Shown one piece after another: positions 29,084 through 37,882 of a DNA stretch of 64,000 nucleotides. The stretch is from Cupriavidus nantongensis (GTDB lineage: Bacteria > Pseudomonadota > Gammaproteobacteria > Burkholderiales > Burkholderiaceae): assembly GCF_001598055.1 (NCBI RefSeq), contig NZ_CP014844.1:1664947-1728946 (forward strand), written 5' to 3'. A model generated the notes under the pieces. That model searched no databases. It was not told the origin of the DNA and saw only the letters and a list, made by a program, of their open reading frames with translations. The number at the start of each line of letters is the position of its first letter. The first letter of the stretch is position 1. The position numbers were made by a program, and so were the translations under genes.

Positions 29084-30357
29084 TGCCTTCCCTGAACGTG
29101 CCACAGGCGCAGTTCTTGGCTCTGCCGCACAAGTTCAAGGCGTTCGTGGCCGGCTTCGGCTCCGGCAAGACGTGGGTGGGGGGCGCTGGGCTGTGCAAGC
29201 ACGCCTGGGAGTTTCCGCGCATCAACGCCGGCTACTTCGCGCCGACCTACGGCCAGATCCGGGACATCTTCTTCCCGACCATCGAGGAGGTGGCCCACGA
29301 CTGGGGGTTGGTGGCGAAGGTGAATGCCTCCAACAAGGAGGTGCACCTCTACAGCGGGCGCCGGTACCGGACGACGATCATCTGCCGGTCGATGGACGAC
29401 CCGGGCAAGATCGTGGGTTTCAAGATCGGCAAGGCGCTGGTCGACGAGCTCGACGTCATGCGCAAGATCGAGGCGCAGACTGCCTGGCGCAAGATCATCG
29501 CGCGGATGCGCCAGGTGGCGCCGGGCCTGCTGAACGGCATCGATGTCACGACGACGCCCGAGGGTTTCAAGTTCGTCTACGAGCAGTTCGTCAAGGCGGC
29601 CCGGGAAAAGCCCGAGCTGGCCAGCTTGTACGGCCTGGTGCAGGCGAGCACGTACCAGAACGCCAAGAACCTGCCGGACGACTACATCGATTCGCTGCGT
29701 GCCAGTTACCCGCCGCAGCTGATCGCCGCTTACCTGCGCGGCATGTTCGTGAACCTGACCAGCGGCTCGGTCTACCCGAACTTTGACCGCCGGTTGAACC
29801 ACACCGACGAGGTGATGGAGCCGGGTGAGCCATTGCACGTCGGCATGGACTTCAACGTGCTGAAGATGGCCGCGGTGATCCTCGTGGTGCGAAAGGGTGA
29901 GCCACGCGCGGTGGGCGAGTTGACCGAGGTCCGGGATACCCCGGCCATGGCCAAGCTGCTCAAGGAGCGCTTCAAGGACAAGGGGCACCACATTAAGGTG
30001 TACCCGGATGCCAGTGGCCAGAACACCAGCAGTAAGAACGCGTCCGAGTCCGACCTGTCGATCCTGAGGGCCGCGGGCTTCCAGATCGAGGTCAACCCGA
30101 CTAACCCGGCCGTCAAGGACCGGCTCAACTCGGTGAACGCCCTGATCCTGAACGACCAGGGCGAGCGCCGGTTCAAGGTGAACACGCACCTGTGCCCGGT
30201 CTACACGGAGGCGCTCGAGCAGCAGCCTTACGACAAGAACGGCGAGCCGGACAAATCGGGCGGCCACGACCACGTGAACGACGCTGGTGGCTACCCGCTG
30301 GTCAAGCTCTGGCCGATCGTCAAGCGCACGGCGAAGGTGACTTTGCTTCGCGCATAA
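29083..30357 (+). CDS. Terminase large subunit
   Basis: 424 residues. ATPase with Walker A GFGSGKT (24-30), Walker B ALVDELD (118-124) and DVTTTPEG coupling motif (~154-161); RNase-H-like nuclease with Asp256 (HVGMDFNV), Asp309 (VYPDAS) and the late HDHVNDAGGY. It is the packaging motor and headful or cos nuclease. All key residues are present and the length is normal. Confidence 0.95.
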   Translation: MPSLNVPQAQFLALPHKFKAFVAGFGSGKTWVGGAGLCKHAWEFPRINAGYFAPTYGQIRDIFFPTIEEVAHDWGLVAKVNASNKEVHLYSGRRYRTTIICRSMDDPGKIVGFKIGKALVDELDVMRKIEAQTAWRKIIARMRQVAPGLLNGIDVTTTPEGFKFVYEQFVKAAREKPELASLYGLVQASTYQNAKNLPDDYIDSLRASYPPQLIAAYLRGMFVNLTSGSVYPNFDRRLNHTDEVMEPGEPLHVGMDFNVLKMAAVILVVRKGEPRAVGELTEVRDTPAMAKLLKERFKDKGHHIKVYPDASGQNTSSKNASESDLSILRAAGFQIEVNPTNPAVKDRLNSVNALILNDQGERRFKVNTHLCPVYTEALEQQPYDKNGEPDKSGGHDHVNDAGGYPLVKLWPIVKRTAKVTLLRA

Positions 30358-30369
30358 CCCGACCACACC

Positions 30370-31740
30370 ATGGCAAAAGACGTACGAGCCCTCTCCGCTG
30401 TAGTGAAGGCGATGCACAAGCCGCTGCCGCTCATCCGGGCGTTGCTCGGCGGCACGGCCGCCATGCGGGCAGCCGGGAAAGACTATCTTCCGCAATGGCC
30501 GAACGAACAGAGTGAAAGCTATGCCGCGCGGCTCGCTGTCGCCACGCTGTTCCCAGCGTACAACCGTACGGTTGAGGTCCTTGCAGGCAAGCCGTTCTCC
30601 AAGCCGCTGACGCTCAGCGATGACGTGCCTGCTAGGCTTAAGGCCTGGTGCGAAGACATCGACCTGCAAGGGCGCAACCTGCACACCTTTGCAGCGACCT
30701 TGTGTGAGGAGGCGCTGGGCCCAGGCTTCTGCGGAATCCTGATCGATTACCCGACGACCAAAGGCTTGCGAACGCAGGCAGACGAGCAGCAGGCCGGCGT
30801 GCGACCGTACTTCGTGCACATCCGTCTGGATGACATGCTGGGCTGGCGATGCAAGCGTGTGAATGGCGTTTGGACGCTGACGCAGTTCCGCTTTCTAGAG
30901 ACCGCAGTCGAGGAAGATGGTGACTTCGGCGAGAAGGCGATCGAGCAGGTCAGGGTGCTGTACCCCGGGCGGTGGGAAATACACCGAAAGGTCGATGGGA
31001 AGGACGACTGGACGCTGCACGATGAGGGCACCACCACTCTGAAGATGATCCCGCTTGTTCCCGTCTACGGTAAGCGCAAGGCCTTCATGATTGGGGTGCC
31101 GCCGCTGTTGGATCTCGCATTCATGAACGTCGAGCACTGGCAGTCCAAGAGCGACCAGCAGACCATCCTGCACGTCGCCCGGGTGCCGATCCTGTTCACC
31201 AAGATGCTAGGCGACGAGGTCGAGATCACGGTTGGCGCCAATACTGCGGTGAAAGCTCAATCGCCCGAAGCCGACATGAAGTTCGTCGAGCACAAGGGCG
31301 ACGCCATCGAGGCCGGGCGAAAGTCGCTGCTGGATTTGGAAGACCAGATGCGCCAAGCCGGTGCCGAACTTCTGGTCATCAAGCCCGGCAACGTCACTGA
31401 GGCGCAGACGGTGGCCGACAACGAGCAGGGATCCTGCGCGCTGCAGCGAATTGCCGGCGACCTTGAGGATGCCATTGATGCGGCCCTGCAACTCATGGCG
31501 GATTGGGTGGGCGAGAAGGAGGGCGGCCACGTCACCGTCTACAAGGACTTCGGTGCTGCGACATTGGCCGAGGCTTCTGCCGACCTGCTGCAGAAGATGA
31601 ACGTGGCCGGCACGCTGTCCGATGAGACCTTGTTTGAGGAGTTCCAGCGCCGCGGCATGATACGGCCCGACCTGAGGTGGGGCGACGAGCAGCAGCGGAT
31701 CGGAAAACCAAGGCCTGGTGCGGCGCCTGAGGCGGCATAG
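30370..31740 (+). CDS. Portal protein (DUF4055)
   Basis: 456 residues, MAKDVRALSAVVKAMHKPLP. YAARLAVATLFPAYNRTVEV, GKPFSKPLTL, ARVPILFTKMLGD, and LLVIKPGNVTEAQTVADNEQ then CALQRIAGDLEDAIDAALQL fit the DUF4055 portal family. It forms the dodecameric ring at the unique vertex for DNA passage. Order terminase-portal-gp7 is standard. Confidence 0.85.
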   Translation: MAKDVRALSAVVKAMHKPLPLIRALLGGTAAMRAAGKDYLPQWPNEQSESYAARLAVATLFPAYNRTVEVLAGKPFSKPLTLSDDVPARLKAWCEDIDLQGRNLHTFAATLCEEALGPGFCGILIDYPTTKGLRTQADEQQAGVRPYFVHIRLDDMLGWRCKRVNGVWTLTQFRFLETAVEEDGDFGEKAIEQVRVLYPGRWEIHRKVDGKDDWTLHDEGTTTLKMIPLVPVYGKRKAFMIGVPPLLDLAFMNVEHWQSKSDQQTILHVARVPILFTKMLGDEVEITVGANTAVKAQSPEADMKFVEHKGDAIEAGRKSLLDLEDQMRQAGAELLVIKPGNVTEAQTVADNEQGSCALQRIAGDLEDAIDAALQLMADWVGEKEGGHVTVYKDFGAATLAEASADLLQKMNVAGTLSDETLFEEFQRRGMIRPDLRWGDEQQRIGKPRPGAAPEAA

Positions 31741-31742
31741 CT

Positions 31743-32801
31743 ATGGGCGATCTATCGATTCTGATATCGCTGCTGTCGATCGAGCGGCAGCTCCACCTCA
31801 ACCGCGTCTTCGCCCGAGAGTTTGACCTTGTCGCTCAGCTGCTGTCCAACGTGGTCGACGACGTCAATCGGAAGCTTGACCGCGAGGGGCAACTCACCGA
31901 TTTCCGCAGGGACCGCCTGCAACGGATCGTCAACGAGATTCAGGAGCTTGTGTCCGGCCGCTACGCAGAGCTCGGTGAGCAGCTGCGGGACGATCTAAAG
32001 GATCTGGCTGGCCAAGAGGCAAAGTGGGCGATGACCAGCCTGAACGGATCCGTCGGCGTGGACCTGCTGAAGGCCGCGCCGCCTACCGCAGTACTCAATG
32101 CCCTAGTGGATGCCGGCTCGTTCCAGGGGGCGCTGTTGTCAGACTGGCTGGACAAGCAGTCCGGCGACACGGCATTCCGCGTTACCAAACAGATGCGCCT
32201 CGGGATAGCCCAGAGCGAGACAAACGCGGAGATCGTGCGGCGCATTGCTGGGTCGAAACGGCTTGGGATTTCGGGCATTCTGGAGATCAGCCGCCGCGAC
32301 GCTGAGGCGCTAGTGATCACCGCGGCGCAGACGGTCACGCAGCGGGCGAGCATGAGGGTGTACGAGGCGAACCCTGACCTGCTGGTCGGCTGGTTCCAAC
32401 TCTCGACCCTTGACGGCAGGACATCGGACATCTGCATGGCCTACAGCGGCAAGGAGTGGGACAAGGACTTCAAGCCGGTCGGCCACAAACTACCGTTTAA
32501 CAACGGCTGCCCGCGGCACTTTCGTTGCCGCAGCCGGATCCTGCCGAAGTTTCCGGAGCAATACTCTGGGACTGACATCCCGCGGTTCAAGCCGTCGGTG
32601 CGCGCCAGCATTGACGGCTACGTCGACGCAAACATCACCTTCGAGAGGTTTCTGGAGAAGAAGGGGGTGGCGTTCCAGGATGAAATGCTCGGCCCGGGGC
32701 GGGCCACTATGTGGAGAGATGGCAAGATTTCCCTGTCCCAGTTGCTTGACCAGAGGGGGCGGCCGATGACCCTCGATCAACTGAGGAAGAAGTATGAGTG
32801 A
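31743..32801 (+). CDS. Head morphogenesis protein (SPP1 gp7-like)
   Basis: 352 residues. LVITAAQTVTQRASMRVYEA, FQLSTLDGRTSDICMAYSGK and LPFNNGCPRHFRCRSRILPK are the gp7 (Mu gpF) signature, with conserved Thr-Leu-Asp and Cys/His. SPP1 gp7 enters the head and affects DNA ejection. It follows portal by 2 bp. Its 3' end overlaps the start of a short ORF. Confidence 0.85.
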   Translation: MGDLSILISLLSIERQLHLNRVFAREFDLVAQLLSNVVDDVNRKLDREGQLTDFRRDRLQRIVNEIQELVSGRYAELGEQLRDDLKDLAGQEAKWAMTSLNGSVGVDLLKAAPPTAVLNALVDAGSFQGALLSDWLDKQSGDTAFRVTKQMRLGIAQSETNAEIVRRIAGSKRLGISGILEISRRDAEALVITAAQTVTQRASMRVYEANPDLLVGWFQLSTLDGRTSDICMAYSGKEWDKDFKPVGHKLPFNNGCPRHFRCRSRILPKFPEQYSGTDIPRFKPSVRASIDGYVDANITFERFLEKKGVAFQDEMLGPGRATMWRDGKISLSQLLDQRGRPMTLDQLRKKYE

Positions 32802-32908
32802 GCGAATCACGATCATCAGCGACGGCGCGACCCGTCGATCTGGTTGAACTGCGCATCACGGCAGAGCTTGCCCCCTTGCCGCAATCCGGCGGCCAGAACG
32901 ACAAATAG
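32798..32908 (+). CDS. Short ORF ending just before the group II intron
   Basis: GTG 32798 (GTGA overlap with gp7 stop) opens a 36-codon frame ending LRITAELAPLPQSGGQNDK. A parallel ATG frame at 32794 (MSERITIISDGATRRSG) stops early; the two pieces read like one protein split by a frameshift, so this may be a decayed gene. The intron begins 16 nt after its stop. Confidence 0.35.
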   Translation: MSESRSSATARPVDLVELRITAELAPLPQSGGQNDK

Positions 32909-33357
32909 CACGACGAAATATTCCGTGCGCCGTGCAAAGGCACGGTTTCTCAGCGGGTGCGAATCCCGCCCGGCAACTCTCGCTCCAGCCGGTAGCAATC
33001 GGAGCAGTCGTGGAGGTAACGAAGCGGCTGAAGCCTTCGATGTAGAGGGTCATGTAAGTGACTTGGCGAGTATGCAGGCCGTAACGTGAGTGAACGCTGA
33101 GCAGGCCTCGAAAGACGCAATGCGGAAGCCGACCCGTCGGAATATCGGGGAAGGCTGCCACCGTGGGGGAAGAGAGCGAAACATGCACCCCGCGGTTCCG
33201 CCGGGGTAGTGGCGACAGCATGCATACAAGAGGGAAACCGATGCAACACGGGAAGCCCCGTGCGTGGTCGAGCGCAACGACCAACCGGAAGCCGGTGACG
33301 GACAGGCCGGGCGCATAGGGGTGGCGGAGAGGCCCGTATTACCGAGGAAGCTGGGTA

Positions 33358-34752
33358 ATGCCAGTGGAGGAAAGGGGCCTCAGTTCAGAACCAACGTTGA
33401 AAGTGGGAAAGGACAGGAGATTGGGAAACCTAGCAACTCCGATTAGCGTTCAGGGACTACGGACGGCGTTACATGCGAAAGCGAAGGAAGAACCCGAGTT
33501 TCGCTTCTATGCCTTGTACGACAAGATCTATCGAATGGACGTGCTAAGGCACGCCTATGCGTGTTGCCGCGCCAACAAGGGGGCACCGGGTGTAGACGGC
33601 CTGACGTTCGATGATGTTGAGCAGTATGGGCAGGAGCGATGGCTTGGGGAATTGGCGCAGCAGCTTCGGGATGGAACGTATCGTCCGGAAGCGGTAAGAA
33701 GGGTCTATATTCCAAAGCCGAACGGCAAACTCAGGCCGCTTGGCATTCCGCGACTGGCGGAAAGGGTGTGTCAGACGGCGGCGATGCTGGTCTTGGAGCC
33801 AATCTTCGAGGCCGATCTGCCGCCAGAACAGCATGCCTACCGACAAAACCGGAGTGCACAAAGCGCTGTGCGCGAGGTACACGGGCTACTGGCCAGTGGC
33901 CACAAGGATGTTGTGGACGCCGACCTGTCCGGGTACTTCGACACGATCCCGCACGTCGAACTCATGAAATCGGTAGCACGCCGGGTTGTTGATAGGCGTG
34001 TTCTGCATCTGGTGAAGCTCTGGCTGGATGCCCCGGTGGAAGAGGAGGATGAGCGAGGTCGCAAGAAGCGCACGACGTCCAATCGGGATACCAAGCGGGG
34101 CATTCCGCAGGGCTCGCCGATCTCACCCCTACTGTCCAATCTGTACATGCGACGATTTATCTTGGGGTGGAAGAAGGCTGGCTTGGAACAGCGGCTTGGT
34201 GCTCGGATCGTCAATTATGCCGACGATCTGGTCATCTGCTGTAAGGGCAGCAATGCCCAGAAGGCGCTCGCCGCCATGCGGCAGATGATGGGCCTGCTTA
34301 AGCTTACGGTGAACGAAGAAAAGACCCGGATTTGCCGCCTTCCGGATGGCGAGTTCGACTTCCTGGGGTACACCTTTGGTCGGCGCTACTCGGTCAAGAC
34401 TCGGCGGCCGTACATCGCCGCTCGACCGTCGCGAAAGAGCATAAAGCGCATGACTGAAACGGTGCGTATCCAGACAGGCCGAAACATGGCATGGATGGAT
34501 GCCGGGGAAATGGTGAAGCGTCTGAATCAGAAACTTGGCGGATGGGCCAACTACTTTAGCCTCGGCCCGGTCACTCCTGCCTATCGGTTCCTCGACAAGT
34601 ACACCACAAACCGGCTCCGCCGATGGTTGTGCAAGAAGCACAAGCAGCGCAGTGGGGGAGTAGCGCGCTACCCCGATGAGTATCTCTACCAGCAGCTTGG
34701 ACTCATCCGCCTGCCAAAGCTTCCGCAGAACCTTCCGTGGGCGAAGGCATGA
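33358..34752 (+). CDS. ltrA: Group II intron reverse transcriptase/maturase
   Basis: 464 residues. RT motifs: APGVDGLTFDDVEQYG, YIPKPNGKLRPLGIPRLAER, DADLSGYFDTIPH, KRGIPQGSPISPLLSN (~247-261), NYADDLVICC (286-295, catalytic YADD), EKTRICRLPDGEFDFLGYTF. Maturase domain X includes VKRLNQKLGGWANYFSLG (~385-402). There is no HNH endonuclease domain, so retrohoming would use nicks or replication forks. Intact and encoded inside the intron. Confidence 0.95.
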   Translation: MPVEERGLSSEPTLKVGKDRRLGNLATPISVQGLRTALHAKAKEEPEFRFYALYDKIYRMDVLRHAYACCRANKGAPGVDGLTFDDVEQYGQERWLGELAQQLRDGTYRPEAVRRVYIPKPNGKLRPLGIPRLAERVCQTAAMLVLEPIFEADLPPEQHAYRQNRSAQSAVREVHGLLASGHKDVVDADLSGYFDTIPHVELMKSVARRVVDRRVLHLVKLWLDAPVEEEDERGRKKRTTSNRDTKRGIPQGSPISPLLSNLYMRRFILGWKKAGLEQRLGARIVNYADDLVICCKGSNAQKALAAMRQMMGLLKLTVNEEKTRICRLPDGEFDFLGYTFGRRYSVKTRRPYIAARPSRKSIKRMTETVRIQTGRNMAWMDAGEMVKRLNQKLGGWANYFSLGPVTPAYRFLDKYTTNRLRRWLCKKHKQRSGGVARYPDEYLYQQLGLIRLPKLPQNLPWAKA

Positions 34753-34764
34753 TGTTCTGTCCGA

Positions 34765-34911
34765 GAGCCGGATGCGTTAGTAGCGCACGTCCGGTTCGAT
34801 GAGCGGGATGTGAAAACGGAGCCACGGTTCGGCTAATGAGGCACCGCCAAACGAAAGGGGCGGCTACTGATATGCAGAACCTAACGCCACCGCGTCACAT
34901 CTCGACTCTAC
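34765..34911 (+). ncRNA. Group II intron domains V and VI (copy 1)
   Basis: Domain V at 34765-34797: GAGCCGGATGCG...CGCACGTCCGGTTC with the AGC-type catalytic stem. Domain VI closes by GATGTGA (34807-34813) with TCACATC (34895-34901). The bulged branch-point A is probably 34905, 6 nt from the 3' end AC (34910-34911). The domain VI loop holds an extra ~80 nt including a CCGCC/GGCGG hairpin. Confidence 0.75.
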
Positions 34912-34922
34912 CGATTTATTCC

Positions 34923-34956
34923 AGCGCCCGCGGGCTTCGGTCTGCGGGCGCTTTTT
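34923..34956 (+). terminator. Intrinsic terminator 3' of the intron
   Basis: AGCGCCCGC (34923-34931) pairs with GCGGGCGCT (34944-34952), a 9-bp stem, followed by TTTTT. It lies 11 bp past the intron end. Confidence 0.8.
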
Positions 34957-35042
34957 CATTGCCCGAGCGGTGGATGCCGCCGGGCGCAACGCCGAGGAAT
35001 CGGCAACCGCACTGAGGCTGGATAGCCAAGGAAACAGCAACC

Positions 35043-35828
35043 ATGAAACTGAAGCTCGACGAACAAGGCAACGTAGTTCTCCAGGACGGCAAGCCGGTGT
35101 ACATCCACGACGACGGCAAGGAGGTGGCATTCGACGCCCCCTCAGCCGTGTCAAAGATCACCGCGCTGAATGCCGAGGCCCGCAGTCACCGCGAGGCCAA
35201 GGAAGCAGCCGAGACCAAGCTCAAGGCGTTCGATGGAATCGAGGATGGCGAAGCAGCCCGGAAGGCGCTGGAGACCATCAAGAACATCGATGAAGGCAAG
35301 CTGATCGCCGCCGGCAAGGTCGAAGAGATCAAGGCCGCGGCGCAGAAGGCCGCCCAAGAGCAAGTCGCCGCCGCCAGCAAGGCGCACGCTGAGGAATTGG
35401 CGCGCACGAAGCAGGCGCTCGACAATGTGACTGGGGACCTCTACGCCGAAAAGATCGGCGGCAGTTTCACCCGCTCCAAGCTCATCTCGGAAAAGTTCGC
35501 CATCCCGGCAGACCTGGTGCAAGCCCGGTTCGGATCGGCGTTCAAGGTCGAGGACGGGAAGATCGTGGCCTATGACCAGGCCGGCAACAAGATCTTCTCG
35601 CGCGCTCGGCCCGGTGACTTGGCCGACTTCGATGAGGCCCTCGAAACCCTGGTCGACCAATACCCCTACAAGGAGCAGATCCTGAAGGGCACGGGTGCGT
35701 CTGGCGGTGGGGCGGGCGGCGGCCCGGGCGCTGGCGGAAACAACCAACTCAAGGGCAATCTCGGCGGAACGCGGGAAGAGCGCACCGCCGCCATTGCCAG
35801 TCGATTCCCTGAACTTTCGAAAGGCTAA
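35043..35828 (+). CDS. Capsid scaffolding protein
   Basis: 261 residues, MKLKLDEQGNVVLQDGKPVY. A long coiled coil (~40-140; KEAAETKLKAFDGIEDGEAA, AQKAAQEQVAAASKAHAEEL) then a small domain (FTRSKLISEKFAIPADLVQA) and a Gly-rich linker (GGGAGGGPGAGG) with a basic/helical end. Position before the capsid gene and coiled-coil content fit a scaffold. AAGGAAACAGC upstream is a good ribosome-binding site. Confidence 0.75.
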   Translation: MKLKLDEQGNVVLQDGKPVYIHDDGKEVAFDAPSAVSKITALNAEARSHREAKEAAETKLKAFDGIEDGEAARKALETIKNIDEGKLIAAGKVEEIKAAAQKAAQEQVAAASKAHAEELARTKQALDNVTGDLYAEKIGGSFTRSKLISEKFAIPADLVQARFGSAFKVEDGKIVAYDQAGNKIFSRARPGDLADFDEALETLVDQYPYKEQILKGTGASGGGAGGGPGAGGNNQLKGNLGGTREERTAAIASRFPELSKG

Positions 35829-35831
35829 GCA

Positions 35832-36818
35832 ATGTCCCTCTCTCAAATGCAGGTGTTCAACAAGTACATCATGCCGGCGATCATCGAGACGCTGGCGCAA
35901 ATGGTGGACAAGTTCAACCAGGCCAGCAATGGCGCCATTCGGCTGACCACCGAAGGCTTCGAAGGCGACTTCCTGCAGGAGTCGTTCTTCGCGGCCATCC
36001 ACTCTGCACAGCGTCGCGTCGATCGCTATGCCGCCAATGGCAATGCAGCGCCCACCGATCTGACCCAGCTGAAGCACAGCTCGGTCAAGGTCGCAGGCGG
36101 CTTCGGTCCGATTCGCTTTGAGCCCTCACAGCTTACCTGGCTGAACAAGCCGACTGCCGAAGGCATCGAGGTGGCGTCCCGCAACTTCGCCGAGGCGATG
36201 CTGGCCGACCAGCTGAACACGGCGATCATGGCGCTGGTGGCTGCGATCAGCAACAACGTTGACGCCGTCAACGACGTGTCTGCCGCAAACGGCATCAGCT
36301 ACGTTGCCATGAACGAGGCGCACGGCAAGTTCGGTGACCACAGCGGCAATCTGGTGGCGCAGATCATGAACGGCGTCACCTTCCACAAGCTGATCGGTGC
36401 CAACCTGGCCAACGCCCAGCATCTGTTCCAGGCGCAAAACGTGCGCGTGGTCGACATCCTGGGTAAGCCGGTGGTGGTGACCGACTCGCCCGCGCTGTCG
36501 ACTCCGGCGGTGGTCGGCCCGCCGGCCGTACCTGCAAAGCTGCGGGTGCTGTCCCTGGCTGAAGGTGCGGCGACCGTCTCCGATGGCTCGGACGTCATCA
36601 GCAACATCGAGACCTCGAACGGCAAGGAGCGGATCGAGACCACGATGCAGGTGGACTACACCTTCGGCCTTGGCCTGAAGGGCTACACCTGGGATGAAGC
36701 AAACGGCGGCAAGTCGCCTACCGATGCGAAGCTGGCGACCGGCGCCAACTGGGACCAAACCGCTTCCAGCATCAAACACACCGCCGGCGTCATTACCATC
36801 GGCGACGCCTCGAAGTAA
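35832..36818 (+). CDS. Major capsid protein
   Basis: 328 residues, MSLSQMQVFNKYIMPAIIET. EGFEGDFLQESFFAAIHSAQ, VASRNFAEAMLADQLNTAIM, VTFHKLIGANLANAQHLFQA and VDILGKPVVVTDSPAL are typical of the phage major capsid family that follows a DUF4055 portal (HK97 fold expected). Follows the scaffold by 3 bp. Forms the procapsid shell. Confidence 0.85.
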   Translation: MSLSQMQVFNKYIMPAIIETLAQMVDKFNQASNGAIRLTTEGFEGDFLQESFFAAIHSAQRRVDRYAANGNAAPTDLTQLKHSSVKVAGGFGPIRFEPSQLTWLNKPTAEGIEVASRNFAEAMLADQLNTAIMALVAAISNNVDAVNDVSAANGISYVAMNEAHGKFGDHSGNLVAQIMNGVTFHKLIGANLANAQHLFQAQNVRVVDILGKPVVVTDSPALSTPAVVGPPAVPAKLRVLSLAEGAATVSDGSDVISNIETSNGKERIETTMQVDYTFGLGLKGYTWDEANGGKSPTDAKLATGANWDQTASSIKHTAGVITIGDASK

Positions 36819-36833
36819 GCCGTAAATCGCTGT

Positions 36834-36859
36834 GGTGGTGGGGCTTCGGCCTCACCGCC
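36834..36859 (+). terminator. UUCG hairpin after the capsid gene
   Basis: GGTGGTGGGGC-TTCG-GCCTCACCGCC: an 11-bp stem with wobble pairs closed by a stable UUCG tetraloop. No T-run, so it may stabilise the capsid mRNA 3' end or attenuate transcription rather than end it. Confidence 0.45.
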
Positions 36860-36874
36860 TCATGGAGAGAGCAT

Positions 36875-37384
36875 ATGAATATCCGAGAGATTTGGTACGA
36901 GCCGCATCCGGTGTCGCCTCAACGCAAGGCCGAGCTGCGCGCCATGGGAGTGCAGGTTGTGGACGCTGTCTTCAAGCCAGAAGGCTACGAGAACCCTCCG
37001 CTCCGGAATGCGGAAGGGTTGTGGGCGGATGGGCCTACCATTGCTGAGTTCATTGCGGCCGGCTACCCGCCCACAGAGTATCCACCGCATGGCTACGCGC
37101 CGCGCAGCACTGCCGAAGAGATCGCTTCCGCCATCGCGGCTGCAAGCGCAATCGCGCCTGAGGGTGGCCAGCGTCCGGACGGCAGCGCTGCTGGGGTGCA
37201 GATCGACGGCCAAGGCCTTGGGGCGATCCATGGCGACAAGCCAGCCGATACGAACGGCGATGGCAAGCTCGGCATCGAAGAGATCCGTATTGCCTTGACT
37301 GCGAAGGGCATCAATTTCGATCCGAAGGCGAAAAAGGCAGACCTGCAGGCCCTGCTGGACGCCGCCAACAAGCCGCAATCCTGA
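36875..37384 (+). CDS. EF-hand/HeH domain structural protein
   Basis: 169 residues, MNIREIWYEPHPVSPQRKAE. N-terminal ~75 residues: a segment with GLWADGPTIAEFIAAGYPP. An Ala/Pro/Gly linker follows. Residues 125-136 are a canonical calcium-binding EF loop DTNGDGKLGIEE, and 137-165 are an HeH/LEM-like helix pair (IRIALTAKGINFDPKAKKAD). Located between capsid and connector genes, so probably a head decoration or fibre-type protein. Calcium binding is inferred. Confidence 0.65.
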   Translation: MNIREIWYEPHPVSPQRKAELRAMGVQVVDAVFKPEGYENPPLRNAEGLWADGPTIAEFIAAGYPPTEYPPHGYAPRSTAEEIASAIAAASAIAPEGGQRPDGSAAGVQIDGQGLGAIHGDKPADTNGDGKLGIEEIRIALTAKGINFDPKAKKADLQALLDAANKPQS

Positions 37385-37387
37385 TCC

Positions 37388-37882
37388 ATGGCAATCGACA
37401 CTACCACTGGCAGCCCGACAGCCGACAGCTACGTGTCGGTGGCCGAGGCGGACGCCTATCACAGCAAGCGCGGCAATACGGCATGGGCTGGTGTGGCAGC
37501 GGACGATAAGGAATCGGCCCTGGTGCGGGCTACCGGCTACGTCGACGCGGAGTACTCGTGGAAGGGAGTACGGGCTTCCGCTGGCCAGGCGCTCGCTTGG
37601 CCGAGGTATGACGTTAGGACGGATGGATACCCGGTCGACCCCGATGTGGTCCCGCAGCGCGTCAAAGACGCGGTGTGCGAGCTCGCCCTGAAGACGAGGA
37701 CCGGCGAACTTTCGCCGGACATATCACCGCAGCAGGTGGTCGAGCAGACGGTAGGGCCGATCACTCGAAAGTTCGCTCCAGCCGAGCGCAATGGCGGTCA
37801 GAAGCGGTATGCCTACGTCGATTCGCTTCTGCGCCAGCTGGTGGCGGGTGGAGGCGGGCAGATTCGTTTGGTCCGCGCATGA
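37388..37882 (+). CDS. Head-tail connector (DnaT-like family)
   Basis: 164 residues. SYVSVAEADAYHSKRGNTAW, SALVRATGYVDAEYSWKGVR, LAWPRYDVRTDGYPVDPDVV and VKDAVCELALKT are typical of the phage family named DnaT-like in Pfam, which corresponds to head-completion adaptors. It probably binds the portal at the vertex. Coupled to the next gene (ATGA). Confidence 0.75.
   Translation: MAIDTTTGSPTADSYVSVAEADAYHSKRGNTAWAGVAADDKESALVRATGYVDAEYSWKGVRASAGQALAWPRYDVRTDGYPVDPDVVPQRVKDAVCELALKTRTGELSPDISPQQVVEQTVGPITRKFAPAERNGGQKRYAYVDSLLRQLVAGGGGQIRLVRA

Larger units (their letters stand above)
32925..34911 (+). mobile_element. Group II intron, copy 1
   Basis: 1,987 bp from GTGCG (32925) to ...CTCTAC (34911). 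It contains a 5' ribozyme region of ~430 nt, an intact maturase ORF, domain V and an extended domain VI. A second copy of identical length lies at 62014-64000; the two agree base for base at both ends, where the flanks diverge. Inserted between the head gene and scaffold gene, 11 bp before a terminator. Splicing should restore the late transcript. Confidence 0.9.

Noticed and set aside
28918..30819. 633-codon open frame on the minus strand
   Set aside because: Antisense to the terminase genes, which have clear ATPase and nuclease motifs; this frame shows none.
33358..34752. Reverse transcriptase as part of a retron or diversity-generating system
   Set aside because: It has a maturase X domain and lies within GTGCG...domain V/VI boundaries; no template/variable repeat pair was noticed in the tail fibres.
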